DNA of 64,000 nucleotides from Protoeuglena noctilucae. Taxonomy: Eukaryota; Chlorophyta; Pedinophyceae; Marsupiomonadales; Marsupiomonadaceae. Below the pieces are notes generated by a model. The model saw only the letters and a list, made by a program, of their open reading frames with translations, was not told the origin of the DNA and made no database searches. The DNA is taken from NCBI GenBank assembly GCA_958009085.1, contig OY253670.1, forward strand, positions 124,001 through 188,000, written 5' to 3'. This document shows positions 1 through 11,308 of the stretch, piece after piece (position 1 is the stretch's first letter; every line of letters starts with the position of its first letter). The position numbers were made by a program, and so were the translations under genes.

Positions 1-844
1 GGCCCACGGCGCTGGGACCGGGCTCAGGGATGGGCTCGAAGACAGTCGGATGCTGCGGGCGGGCGGGACAACTCATGGTTGGTGAAATGCGACATGCGAC
101 ACTTTATGGTTGGACAATTGATGGGTCATCGGACGCAAGAGACGAGCCAAGCAGTTGCTACCAGACGCCATCTGCGCGCTGGCACCCTACCAAGCGCCAA
201 ACGCCCCACTTGCCCTGCAACACGCGCCGCTACCACCGACGCCACCCCCCCAGCAGACCCCGCCTCACCTGCAGCCGCGACTGCCCCACCGCGCCCCTCC
301 GAGGCGAGTCCGCCGTTGATTCTTCCCGAGCAAAGCTGCCCCGGAAGTCACCCCGCCCGCTCCACACCATCGTGCTCTCCCCGCTGCCACGCCCCACGCT
401 CCCACTGCGGACGTCCCCCCTCCGCTCTGTCCCGTAACCCCCGCGCCCCTCCGCCCCCACCCCGTAACTCCCCGACTCCCTCTCCCGGCCCTGCGCCCGT
501 GCAGACGACCCCTGGGGCCCCGAGGGACTCTCCGCCAAGTCACCATTCGCGACCCGTCCCCGCGCCCCACTGCCCGCCTCCCCCGCCGTCCGGTCCACGG
601 GCCGGTCCGCCGCTCGCGCCGCGCTGGGGCCCGCCGGCTGCTGCGGGGCGCGCCCTGGCGTGGCGCCGTTGGCCTGGGCCTCGGCCCGGGAAGGGGACGG
701 CTGTAGGAGTGACGACCGCCCCTCCCTCGCAGCCGCCTGCAGGGACGCACATGCATACAGTGAGTAGTACTCACTGTCATGCACCTCACGATATACACCC
801 TCCGCGCATTCCACGGCGCCATCGACAACCCCACCACACTCGCG
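1..844. other. No gene recognised (GC-rich flank)
   Basis: Very GC-rich sequence. Several frames on both strands stay open here, but their translations are runs of Pro, Arg, Ser, Gly and Ala with no recognisable domain. In such base composition open frames arise by chance because stop codons are rare. The downstream part of a minus-strand transcript from the WW gene (its 3' UTR) may lie here. Confidence 0.5.
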
Positions 845-2026
845 CTATGCATGCCCGCTCGCCTTGTCGGCCGCCTGCCGCGAGAAGGCCGGCGCTGCCC
901 CGGACAGCTCCAGTCGCCGCCTGCGGATGAGCTCCTCGAAGAAATCGTCCAGCGGGTGCTGGCTCTGGGACGCCCCTGTGGTCTCTTGCGTGAAGAGGGG
1001 GTCGCCATCCCCGTCCTCGGTCTCGGTCCATCCGGGGGGCATCGGGGCCACGCGGGCGAACTTGGCCACCTCTAACACGTACGGATCTGAAAAGCCACAA
1101 ACGGGGCGAGGTGTCTTCCGAGTTGGTTGAGGCCACCCCTGCATGCATGCCACCCCGCGTGCCGCGTCAGCCCAAATGCGCCCCTCGCCTTCGCCTGGGT
1201 CCAATTCCAGGTAGTCGTACATGGCGGCTAACTCATCGGGAACCGGCGCCGATCGTTGCAGCTCCTTCTGAGGATAGGCAAGGCAGCGATGGAAGAGGTC
1301 GCGTATAGCAGCGACCGATGCGGCTTCCCGGGTGAGCTTTGCAGAGCTTTGGGAGGTTTGCATGGTTACAAAACTCGCCTTGACCTGATCCCAGCCGTCA
1401 CGCTCCATGTAGAGCGCCATGCGATAGAAGGGCATGTTGGGATGCTCCCACACGGACTTTCCCGTGCCCGCTTTGGCGTAGAAGTGCCGGCCCGAGTCGG
1501 CGTGGAGGTACATGGACCACCCCGGGGGAAGCGTGGCCTCGTTTGCCATGTCCCGGGCGATCCACAGCAGATCCGCGTCGGCATCCTGCGCGGAGGGGGG
1601 CACGCAAGCGGGTCGCACGTGCCGGGTTCGCAGCGCGTGCGGGGAAGCCAGGGAAGCAACGCCTGACTCCTCCGGCTCCTTCGCAAAACTATAATGCATG
1701 CAATGGCGCCAGCAGCGGAGTGAAACATGCCGGTGCCGGTGCCCCGCGCGGGGACAAAGACAGCATGAGGCCTGCCACCGCGGAGCAGCGTCGAGGAGGA
1801 GGCGGAGCAGCTCCTGGCAGTCAGGTCAACAAAAGCGGTATACATGGACATTGCTCGCACAGCCATTCGCCCGAAAGGTGCGCGCGCCGGGCCAAAGCGT
1901 GGTGTTGTTGCGAGCAGTGCGAGGGCAGCGGGACACGACTCGCGTGGGACCGCGGGCGCAAGCCGCAGTCACCGGGTCGATGCCGAGCTCCTTGCACGTC
2001 GCCTCGACAGCCGGGGGTAGCGACAT
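845..2026 (-). CDS. CEP164-like WW-domain protein
   Basis: The first exon starts at 2026 (MSLPPAVEATCKELGIDP) and is joined across an intron (donor GTGACT just after the Pro codon, acceptor CAG before 1585) to DADADLLWIARDM. The joined stretch continues into a WW domain, LPPGWSMYLHADSG, ending VWEHPNMPFYR. The order 'ELGIDP - LLWIAR - LP.GW - W.HP - YR' is that of the N-terminal WW region of CEP164, a distal-appendage protein of centrioles. A second, degenerate WW-like stretch (MPPGWTETEDGDGDP) follows about 110 residues later and lacks the second Trp. The protein is about 250 residues, far shorter than animal CEP164, so it may represent only the conserved N-terminal module. The stretch at about 1085-1170 reads through in frame but could be another intron. 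CEP164 homology is an inference from this segment only; a general WW protein is the alternative. Confidence 0.6.
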
Positions 2027-3081
2027 AGTCGCGGAGGGGACGCGCGGCAGAGCGCCGCAGGTGGGGCGTGAGCCAGGGGGACCGCCGGGCCCGTGGCCCG
2101 TGCGCCTATGTCCAAAACTCTTCTGAAAGCGCTTTGTCTACGTCAAAAGCTTCATCCCGTGAGCCAGGCCTCGCACGCTCTTGCTGCGCATGCAGCAGGC
2201 AGTGAGAGCTCTTAGGGAGCCTGAGACCTAGCAGTGGGGCCAGCGAAATCTCAAGGCTGGCAATGACTTTCGTTGATCAGCAGACTGTCCATGCGAGAAG
2301 ACATGCCGCAAGCAGACCAGGGCAAATCACCTGCAGTCAGGCAGGCAGTTTATCCGACACACCATCTTGCCAATTCGCCAACAGTGTGCAATATACGGGC
2401 GAGCTTTGTCGCTGGACGGTCTTCTGCTCGTCGTTCAGGAGGCGCGAGATGCCCTCCATGTGTTGACCCTCCCTCGCCGCCCTTGCGAGCGAGCGTCCCC
2501 GTCTCTTCCACGCTGCGACATGCTTGACGCGTGCAAATAGGGTTTTGGTGGCCGCAAGGCAGTGTCACGCCTTGAAGGACACAGTGGCTGGGCCGGGTGA
2601 AGTCGGGAATGGGAGGATGGCCTGCGTCGCTCTCCAACATCTTTGGTGCGTGCAACAGGTCCTACCTGGCTGTCCAGCGCGCCGTAATTCGCGCACCAGC
2701 GCCTCTGGGCCTTCGCCACAAAGGCGTTTGTCTCGCTGCAGGGACACGGCGCCAGGGGGGTCGGGGAGATGCCCGGACGAGTGTGGAGGGGGAACTTGTG
2801 CCGTCAGATGTAGAGCTGGCCATCACAGGTGCGGGAGGGAGGCAGCGGCTCTGTGCTTCTTGTGCATGCAACCGCCGCCCACCCGCGTGGATAGCTGACT
2901 TGATGGAACCTGCAACAAATTTGACTTCGATTGCTTGTCCAATTGCTGCTAACAAGTCAGCAGTTTAGCTCCCCGAGCGCCTGCACTCGGCTTACGTCGC
3001 CCGCCACACTTCACCTCGATTTTGCGGGCCCCCGCGGCCAAACGCCGTTTCATCCGTGTCGTGCGCAGGAGATGTGACGCT
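2027..3081. other. Intergenic, no gene recognised
   Basis: This lies between the start of the minus-strand WW gene and the start of the plus-strand small gene, so it should contain both promoters if the two are head-to-head. Open frames here show no conserved motif and no consistent splice pattern. Confidence 0.4.
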
Positions 3082-3423
3082 GATGCCCCATCGCAAGGGC
3101 ATCAAGCCGAAATCGGTGTTGCGCAGGGGGCGGACGGGAGCGAAGAAGGGCGTGTCGTGGGTGGACGAGAAAGGGCAGGCTCTCGCGGTTGTCCACGAAT
3201 ATAACGTGAGTAATGCCATTCGGAACATGTCAGCCGGGGGCTGGGGGAGGCCGTTCTGCGCCCTCTCCGAAAACGTGCCTTGCTCCACGTCCCGCCCCGC
3301 CCCGCCTTCCCACGCTTGGCCGGTCTTTTCCACCCGCAGCAACAACCCCCCGGGCCGTCCGTGATCGAGGGCGGCGAAGAGCGCGCGAGGAGGTGGTCCT
3401 GTAGCCTCTGCTGCTTTCTCTGA
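3082..3423 (+). CDS. Small basic protein with KKGVSWVDE motif and Cys tail
   Basis: Two exons: 3082-3205, ending at a strong donor (AAC|GTGAGT), and 3340-3423 after CCCGCAG. The splice keeps phase 0 and gives a protein of about 66 residues. The N-terminal half is basic (KGIKPKSVLRRGRTGAKKG) and runs into KKGVSWVDEKGQALAVVHEY. That pattern, basic residues then V-S-[WF]-x-[DE] then G-x-x-L-x-x-V-x-E-[YF], is one I associate with small uncharacterised proteins of algae and other protists. The C-terminus is RRWSCSLCCFL; a Cys cluster beside basic and hydrophobic residues suggests lipidation, but it is not a CaaX box. Function is unknown. The start is the first ATG that includes the whole basic segment. 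Confidence 0.5.
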
Positions 3424-3734
3424 GGCGCAGAGCCTGCTTCTGGTCGCCCATGGTCGGTGTGGCCGCTCTGCCTCCGTCCCCCTTCCCTACCCTGACCCGG
3501 CCCACGATTCCTTTCATGTGGCCAGCGCCCTAGCCCTAGCCCTATTCCCGCGCCGCTCACTTCCTCTCCCACGGAGGGGTGCTGGCTCCCCGCCAGCGCC
3601 CTCTGCAGTAGTGAGGCACCTTGACCCCACACGTACGACCAGGATTCAAATCACTGCAGCGCCAAGTGCACATGTAAGAGTATCTACAAATCTTTAGAAA
3701 AGCGCCCGCAAACTCTGCCACTCTGCCCTTTGAT
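3424..3734. other. Intergenic between convergent genes
   Basis: Short spacer between the end of the plus-strand small gene and the stop of the minus-strand DUS1 gene. I see no gene and no clear polyadenylation motif. Confidence 0.4.
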
Positions 3735-6455
3735 TCAACCACCCGCATGCTTGCTCCCGTCCGCATCGCCTTTGTCGCCCACGTCCCCTGCTCCCTGTCC
3801 TTTCCCGCCCTTGGCCCTCTCCAACTCCGCCAGCTCCGACTCCTCCCTCGCCTGCTCCTCCATCGCCCGCCGCTTGGCAGCACGCGCCTGCAAAGTGGGA
3901 CGCATCAACATAGGCGTGTACGCTACACACGCTCTAGAAGCATGCATGCCTGCTCCATCAGCATGCACGCCTGTGTCAAGCACGCCGGCAATCATGGCAT
4001 ATGTCTATGAGCATCCTCAGCTCGACATCTCCTCACCTCCCTCTTCTTGATGATTTCTGGCGACAGCTGGGGTGCGGGGTACTCCCTCCCGCACGCCGCG
4101 ATCCTCCTCTCCATCTCCCTGGCCATCTCCGTCAACTCCCCCACGTCCTGCACCTTGGACAGTGTGTGCTGCAGGTCCATGTGCTCCTGCAAGGGCAAGC
4201 GGTGAAGGCGGGGTCACCACGGCGCACACAACAGCGTGCGTCTCTCATCGGTGAGACCGGCCGCATGCCAACATGGCTGGGACGCACAGAACCTTGTGCA
4301 TTATAAATAAACTGTGCAAAGAAGAACAGACAGCAGCCGCAGACGCAAATGGCATGCCAAGCATGGCGATAGTGCAGCCACCAGCATCCCCCACCGCTGT
4401 GGCTCGTCACCTGCAGCCACTCCCCCAGGAGCCTGTGCGTGTGCGCCTTGATCATCCTCTTGGGCGTGGGATACTTGCGCACCTCCTCCAAATACTCCGC
4501 CAGCATGCGGGGGCCCTCAACCGCCGTCCGTGCCGTCTCCTGCGATGGGACAGAACAGGCCAAGTGCCAGTGGGGGTGCTAGCCGGCCAAGTAGGCAGCG
4601 TTGGATGCGCAGCGGGAAGCAGCGGGTGCAAATGGCACTGTGAGAGTGTCATCGCGCACACCAGTAACACAAGAGAGCAGCCCCTCTCTCACCGGCTGCC
4701 CCGCGCGCCGTGCAAAGAGCTTCGGGTCTTCCAGCAGCTGCTCGGCACTCATCACGCCCTCGACGCCCGTGTATTCGATGCACTGCGATTGGGAGAGTCG
4801 CGAAGTGTCAATCGACGGGCGCCGAAGCTGCGACCTGGTGCCAGGTGCCATGGGGGACAAGGCGCCATTATTCACAAGCAAAACATGCCGGTATGTCGCC
4901 TCGCCTTTACGGCGTCCTCGTAGCTCCGGACATTGCCGTTGGCCAGGACGGGGACCGTGAGTGCTTCCCTGACAGCCCGGATCTGGTCCCAATCGGCAGG
5001 GTACGTCCCCGTCTGCTTCTGCTCTCGAGTCCTGGACAGGCCGGGCAGAGTGGTGCAGGCGGTGAGGCCCCCGCAGACACCCAGAGCGGTTGTGACCGAA
5101 GTTTTCACCCACCGCTTGCCGCTTGCGTGTGGCAGGCAGCCTCGGCGTGTGGGAGGGACACTGCTCGTGTGCAGCACGCCCTCACCTGCCGTGCACGCAC
5201 ACCAGGGAAGCCCCCGCGGCCTCCAGTCGCCGTGCGTATCGGATGGTGTCGGCCACGTCGGGGAAGACTCGGATCTTGACGCTGATGGGGACGCGCAGCT
5301 CAGAGACGGCGTGGCGGACAATGCGCTGCGGAGATGGGGGGGGCGGATGACAAAAAACGTTGAGTCCAGCCAGGGGCGGCTGCATCTACCACCACTGGTC
5401 TGACCGAGACGAACCGACTGTCGCAGGCAGGGAATATTGACGTTGCGGCTGTGACAAGAGGCAGCTGGGGAGCAGCGCACCTCGATCAAGGGGACGTCGT
5501 CCATCAGGAACGCCCCGTAGTTGCCCCTCTTGGCGATGCGTTGGGGGCAGCCCAGGTTGATGTCGACATAATCGCACTGCAAGGACAGCGGCAGGACAGC
5601 CTCGCTGGAACTCGCAGTCGCTGCATCTTGTCCTGCACCGTTTTCTTCCATACCAGCCGCGCAGTCGACCCGTGGAGACCAGAGCCTTTATCAACGCCAC
5701 ACCCCTGCGGTCGATGCATCACCTGGTCCTGCACGAACGAAGCCGCCTGCACAAAGTCAGCGGGGTCGTTGGTGCAGAACTGCACGAACAGCGGCCGGTC
5801 TTCGGGGCACGTCGTGAACATTTCCTTGCGATAACTGTCCTTTCCCGCAAACAGCCGGCTGTGAAGCATCGGGGTGTAGGCCGCCTCGGCTCCGTACTTG
5901 CGGCAGAGCGCACGGAAGGCCAGCTCGCTTTGGTCCACCATTGGAGCCACGACGAAGCGGGGACGGCCGAGCTTGCGCCTGGGACCAGAGCACACGAGAG
6001 CAGCTATGGAGTGTCCCCGGTTCGACAAGCGGTGGTGCACGCGACGGAGCGTTGAGCAGCGCAGAGCGGGTCAGCCGCGCACCAGTGCTCCCACGCCGCC
6101 TCCCGTTGCGGAGGGCTGGCCCGCTCCGCCACCAGGGCCGCCACCTCGGGGCCGTAAACCTCGCCCAAGGGTCGCGGCTCTGCTGCCCACTTGGCGTTCC
6201 AGTCCACGCACTCCGCCTGGGCCGCATAGACGTGCTCGCCGCCCGCCGTTCGCCGCTTCGACCCGGTGAGCCCGACGGCCGGCACCGCGGCGGCGCCTGC
6301 GTGCGGATACGCGTGCCTCACCAACAGCAGCCGTCGCTCGTTTCGGAGCAAGAGATCGCAGGAACCGGCGCGACGTATTCGTTTCTGTGCAAACACTCAC
6401 CCTGCGAGACCAGGGCCTCTTTGACCTCGTGCGTGGGACGCAGCCGCTTGTTCTG
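3735..6455 (-). CDS. DUS1: tRNA-dihydrouridine(16/17) synthase, DUS1-like
   Basis: Flavoenzyme that reduces uridine to dihydrouridine in the tRNA D-loop (positions 16/17 in the DUS1 family). Coding order on the minus strand: [45 protein letters not shown], then [20 protein letters not shown] (active-site Cys in GCPQ), [34 protein letters not shown] and [13 protein letters not shown] helical C-terminal part follows ([14 protein letters not shown]...) with a charged coiled-coil-like tail rich in Ala, Arg and Glu. Exons that I could place: 5978-5723, 5576-5481, 5325-5186, 5031-4911, 4782-4693, 4539-4411, 4186-4037 and 3887-3735, all GT-AG and phase-consistent. Upstream exons reach at least 6455 ([18 protein letters not shown] joined to an Ala-rich exon ending EHW). 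The start codon was not resolved. The stop is TGA. Confidence 0.93.
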
Positions 6456-7066
6456 CTGCGCAAAACGGCACTCTTTTCCTCGTCACGGAAAAGCCCTTTC
6501 CAGCCGCGAGAGCCAAATGCCATGACACAGCACGGTTGCCTCGTTCACGAGGCAATGCAGGATGCGGCACTAAAGCGGCGCACGCGGCACCTGGCTGCCT
6601 TCAGAGGTGCCGGCGGGCCCCTCGTTCCCCTCCGGGGCCGGCCGCCCAGGGGGAATATCCACCACCATCACAATAAAGGGCGCGACGTTCGAAGGTCGCG
6701 CAGGGACAGCTGACAGGAAACGTGCGATGGACCGGCCGGCCACGGCCATCAAGGAGCGGTGTGATGCGCTGCGCAGCGATGGACGGCGCTACTTTCGCGG
6801 TGATAGTGAAGCAGAGTCATCTGTCGGACCCCTTGCGGTCCTCGGGCCCTGAGACACGCATGGGCCAGCATCTGACATGTTGACGCGTAGGGACGCGGGG
6901 GCCCTTGCCCCTGAAAGCCGCGCCGTTGCCACGAACGCAACAACATCTGACTTGACTTGCAGCGGCGAGGCTGGAATCTTAACCGTCGAGGGCTCACACA
7001 GCCAATTTGAGGGGCAACTCTCGGGAACTATCGTCGCGGACTCAGTGATATACGCTGCGGGCTCGC

Positions 7067-8774
7067 ATGTCGACGGCAACCGTGACTCGTAACGGGCACG
7101 ACGAGGGCGCGGCCGGGAGCCCCTCGACGAGTCGGCACTCGGGTCTGGCCCGGCGACTTGTGCCCATCGCGGCGGTGGGCGTGCTTGGCGCGGCTGCGTT
7201 CTTCACCACGGTTGGGGCCATCGCGACGCTGTACAATGGCTGCGACCAGACCCAGACCATTGGATGGGCCTCCTACCACTCCTACACCGACTTTTTACGC
7301 GCACGCGCCACGGCCGGGCAGGATGCCTCCGTGGCGCAGCAAGTGGACTTCTGCTTGAAGTGGGGGATTGCCAACAACCCTTTCGTCGACATCGCGACGT
7401 GCAACACGGTGCTGCAGAACCCCTCCTTGACGTTTTTTGGGACGAAGGTGTGTGGCAGGGCGCCCTTCGCATGCAGTGTCCAGCGCCGCTGTGTGCGCCC
7501 TGCGATGTCACCCCGCGACGCCGCCCGCAGTGGGAGCACGACGTGCACCGATACTTCGACTGCGAGCACGCGTGGCGCCCTACCCTGATGCACATCCTCA
7601 CTTCCGGCGTCATGATCATCGCCTTCGTCCTTACCGCCTCCCTGGACGGCTTGGAGGTGCGGGGCTGCTTGTAAAGGCATGCTATGCGCAAGCGACACTC
7701 ATGGCCGTCACCGTGGGCCCCAACAATTGCATGGCGGTAATTGCGCCATTGTGGCCACAGACGATCCCTGCTTGTAGCACCGCTTCAGCTGTGTGACCCT
7801 CGGCGGCTTCCTAGGCCCTCCCACTGCAGCATTCGCGGCTCCGTGGAAGCCCCCACAGGATCGCGGTGTCGCCATCGCGCTGGCTTGCCTCCTGACCGCC
7901 ACGGCCGTCTACACGACCGCATCTGCGATCGACTGGGACTTCACCGCTGGCAAGAACCCCGTGCCGCAGCCCTACTGGGGCTGGCAGGACGTCAACAGCT
8001 TCTGGCAGGCGATCGACCCGTCCACGTACTTCCCGGTCGGGAGCAACCCCGCGCTGCGGACGGGGAACGAGGAGGCGTATTGGAACGGCACGAGCGACGT
8101 GTTCACGGGGCAGAACGACGCGCTGCAGAGGATCCCTGTCACGGAGACGAGCGAGGTGGTCGAGAACCTGTGGGTGCGGGACGTCGAGGGGCAGACGGGC
8201 AGCGCGGCCAAGATGTGGGTGCCGAGGGTGAGCTGGGGGGGTGTATGGGTTTCGTGAGAGCGTTTGGGTGGCAAAGTGGGTGCCGAGGGTGAGGGTGGGT
8301 GGGTGTATGGGTGTCGTCAGAGTTTGGGTCGCAAAGTGGGTGCCGAGGGTGACTGTGGTCCCAATGCACTCTGCCCCAGCTGCAAGCTTGTGTGGTTGAG
8401 GTCACCGTGTGAGTGAGGTCACCGTACCACCCGGCGTCGCAGGTCGCGTCGATGTGGAACATGGGGATGTTCGAGGACTACAAGGGGGACCAGACGCCCT
8501 GGGCGCGGTCGGCGATCACCGTCTTCGCGGGCCTGGTGGCTCTGACCATCATTCAGGCGAGGGGCTGTTTCAAGCTCTGACGTCCCGACAGCAGGGTCGC
8601 CACATCCTCCCACCTCTGTGCACCCGCCAGGCATATGATGTTCCTGACTGGTTTATCTTTAATGTCCGTTTGCTCTCTCTCCCGCAGTACGCCGCGGCTG
8701 TCCTCGCTGCCATCTGGGCCTCGTTCATATCCCCTAAAGAGAAGCACCGCACGCACCCCTCCCTGCCCACCTAA
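7067..8774 (+). CDS. Four-helix membrane protein, unknown function
   Basis: Five exons: 7067-7447, 7531-7656, 7777-8227, 8443-8566 and 8688-8774. All joins are phase 0. The third exon uses a TAG acceptor, and intron 4 has a GC donor (ATTCAG|GCGAGG at 8567). The protein is about 390 residues. Four hydrophobic segments are visible: LVPIAAVGVLGAAAFFTTVG, ILTSGVMIIAFVLTASL, GVAIALACLLTATAVYTTAS, and a long last one from AITVFAGLVALTIIQ through YAAAVLAAIWASF. Between helices 1 and 2 is a loop with several Cys (YNGCDQ, DFCLKWG, ATCNTV, DCEHAW). Between helices 3 and 4 is a roughly 120-residue soluble loop with YWGWQDVNSFWQAIDPST. The topology recalls tetraspan proteins, but I do not recognise the family. 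Confidence 0.7.
8212..8353 (+). repeat. 60/61-bp tandem repeat over a splice donor
   Basis: About 2.3 copies of a GT-rich unit with periods of 61 and 60 bases. The string TGCCGAGGGTGA recurs at 8220, 8281 and 8341. Copy 1 begins inside the third exon of the membrane-protein gene, so the exon end and its donor (AGG|GTGAGC, GT at 8228) are duplicated into the intron at 8289 and 8349. Confidence 0.9.
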
Positions 8775-9011
8775 GCGAGACTTGCCTTCTCATACTCTGC
8801 TAACCCACTTCTCTTCACCCACCCCTTTGGTAATTGATTTCTGTGTTCAGCTCCCACTCTGCCCCGACAGGCGCTCCGCTTCGCTGGACGTCGCGCATGT
8901 GCTCTGTGACCCGCGATTCCTCTCCATAGCTGCGCGCCTCGCTCGCGACCCCTCGCAAACCTCGCTTTCTCTTTCAAGTAGCAAATGCCAAAGGCAGTGG
9001 ACCGCATGCCA

Positions 9012-10849
9012 TCATTCACTGTCCCCATCGCCGTCACCCCCATCGCCCTCCTTGCCCCCCTCCTCCCCCTCGGGAAACACGTCGAAGCGTTCCACAGAGT
9101 ACTTGTTGCGCAGGGGCTCGCAGGGGATCAAGTTGCCCAGGTTGTCCTGCAGGGATGATCGGAAAGGCCAAGAGGTTTCAGCATCACCAGTGACATCACC
9201 CTTGGCCCTATCGACATGCTTGTGACAAAGCATCCCAAGCGCACTACCCTTCACTCTATCCTGTTCATGTTCCATGCTTAGCGTCCACTGCATGTCACTC
9301 GACGCCACAGGCCCACCCAGCTAGGGTCACAGCAACTCGCCTTCCCCAGGAACAGCGCGTATCGGAAGGCGCTTCGGAAGTCGCCGTCCTTGGGAAACGC
9401 CTTGGCCCACGACCCCTGGGGCGCGGCCAGGCCCTCCTCCGCCACGTACACCACGGGCACATCCTCGTTCGGCCAGTCCCTGCATGGGAAGGGGTGGCGG
9501 CAGTGGTGGATCGGGAGAGGAGTCGGGAGAGCGCATACGACAAGGACGCAGGGGAAGGTGACGGTGGATGGGGAGGCGTAACTGGGGACACCCTCAGCCC
9601 CGGTCTATGAGTGGGGCGCGTTTCCACGGTGTCGTTGTGTCATGCGCACTGCCCTTGGTGGCGTGACACCCTCATAGACAAGGAGACATTTTCACCCAAA
9701 ACATCCAACTCCTCACCTGTCGTCCACCAGCACGTGATAGAAGAACTGGTTGGCCCCTGCTTTCAGGCCCCCCTCCTCCTCCTGCTGTGCTGCCCACTCC
9801 TCCCCCTCACAGCACCGCCGGTCCCACCCCACGACGACGCCCCGGTACCCCTTGCGCGCGTGCCACACCCGCTGGCCCAGGCGGAACCGAGGGTCCACCT
9901 CCACGGCCCACTCCGACGCACGCAGAGACGCGGACACGCTCTGCTGCTCCAGCTCCTTGATCGCGTCGCGGAGCTTCGCGGCCTCCGCGTAGTCCTGCGC
10001 GGCAGCGGCGAGGCGAGACTCGAGTCGACGACACGGCTGCGGGGAAGCACATTTGCACGCCGCCCTGCCCCTCGCACCTCGTCGGCGATGGCCTTCTGAA
10101 GGCGCGAGCGCAGTCGCAGGCCCTCCGCGGTGATGTCCACGATCTCCTGCGACTGCCCCGGCGCCGCACCTCCCGCCCCCGGGCCCTTCGTCTGCTGCAG
10201 CTGCTGGTACGCCAAGTCGACCTGCTCCCGACGCCGGCGGATGTCCTGCGCCTCCTCGAACGCATCGTGGTGCAAAGCGCGCTGCAGCATCACGTCCAGC
10301 TCCATTTGAAAGAGCAAGATCTGCGCGACGACGCGGGGCAAAAGCGATCGAGACGGGTGGGAGAGGTGGGTAGCGAGGCGAGGCCAGTAGCAGCGAGCCT
10401 CGCGGCTCTAGGAGCGCCGGCGACGGAGATGTCACTCACTAGGAGCTCCTCTTTCGATATTGCAGAGAAGTCCGACATGATATCACCCGTCTTGCGCTCC
10501 CACGGCACGACGCTGCTCCCCGGCTGGTCGGTGGCCCGAAGCGGGGAACCCCTGCGATGAAAGCGAGGTCCGTGGATTCAGGACGATGTAGGGGCTCAGC
10601 ATCTACGCCGCGCGACGAAAGGGAGCTTCGATCGGGATCGCGCGGCGACGCCAGGCACCAGGCACCAGCCACACAACCAGCACAGCGCTGGCGCCGCCCT
10701 CGCCTGGCGTTTTGGGCGCGATGACCAGTGCGTGCGATTCTCAGTGCGGAAAAGCAGTTTGGGCAAAGAGCTCCGCGCCGGGCCGGCGAGGGCCACGTCG
10801 CCAAGCCCACGCGGCCCAGGGCGGTGCCCGTCAGCTGCGCGCCTCGCAT
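9012..10849 (-). CDS. ClpF-like UVR/YccV-domain Clp adaptor
   Basis: The minus-strand exons encode, in order: a Ser/Arg/Ala-rich N-terminus (MRGAQLTGTALGRVGLATW...) that fits a plastid transit peptide; DIMSDFSAISKEELLV; a helical UVR-like segment (FEEAQDIRRRREQVDLAYQQ); a second one (LAAAAQDYAEAAKLRDAIKE); and then a YccV/HspQ-type domain, FRLGQRVWHARKGYRGVVVG ... QFFYHVLVDDR | DWPNEDVPVVYVAEEGL, ending LGNLIPCEPLRNKYSVERFD. A transit peptide, UVR motif and YccV domain in that order is the architecture of plant ClpF, which works with ClpS1 to deliver substrates to the chloroplast Clp protease. A tail rich in Gly, Asp and Glu precedes the TGA stop. The first intron's donor and therefore the exact N-terminal exon are uncertain. 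Another UVR/YccV protein is the alternative. Confidence 0.75.
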
Positions 10850-11308
10850 GCCTCTGCTTCCCCAGGATAAGCGTTAATGATCTTGCAAACTGCCCAGCTG
10901 CGGGAGGTGTTTAAGGCTCGGAAAGGCGAAGGCTCTGAGGCAGCGGATTGATGCGACCCTGTCCAAACAAGGCGCGGTGGATAGCTGTGGGTCAGCGCTG
11001 CGCCCCAATCATGTGATTCTCTTGGCACACGATGGCATGTAGCATGGACCTCACATGCACGCGACTGGCATGCACGCCTGACTCGCTTGCCTCGCTCTTA
11101 CTCGATTGACAGTGCTGAAGAGACGCAGATGGGTTGGGCGCAATCGTTGCTGTCAGTGCGTATTGCCGGGTGATAGGAATCCTCGACAGCAGCAGTGGAT
11201 TTTGCAGCTCCTTTCCGCAGAAGAAAGAAATAGAAGCGTGGCGAGGAGCCCGCCCAGCGCACCCAAGGCACCTTTCGCGTCGTCAGCAGCGTCATTGTGG
11301 ATCCATCA
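10850..11308. other. Head-to-head promoter region
   Basis: About 460 bases between the apparent start of the minus-strand ClpF-like gene and the plus-strand ARM/TPR gene. No coding signal is recognised. It is the likely promoter region for both. Confidence 0.4.

Noticed and set aside
79-930. Long plus-strand open frame, 283 codons
   Set aside because: Composition is Pro/Arg/Ser/Ala only, overlapping frames are equally open, and there is no domain or splice logic. Expected by chance at this GC content.
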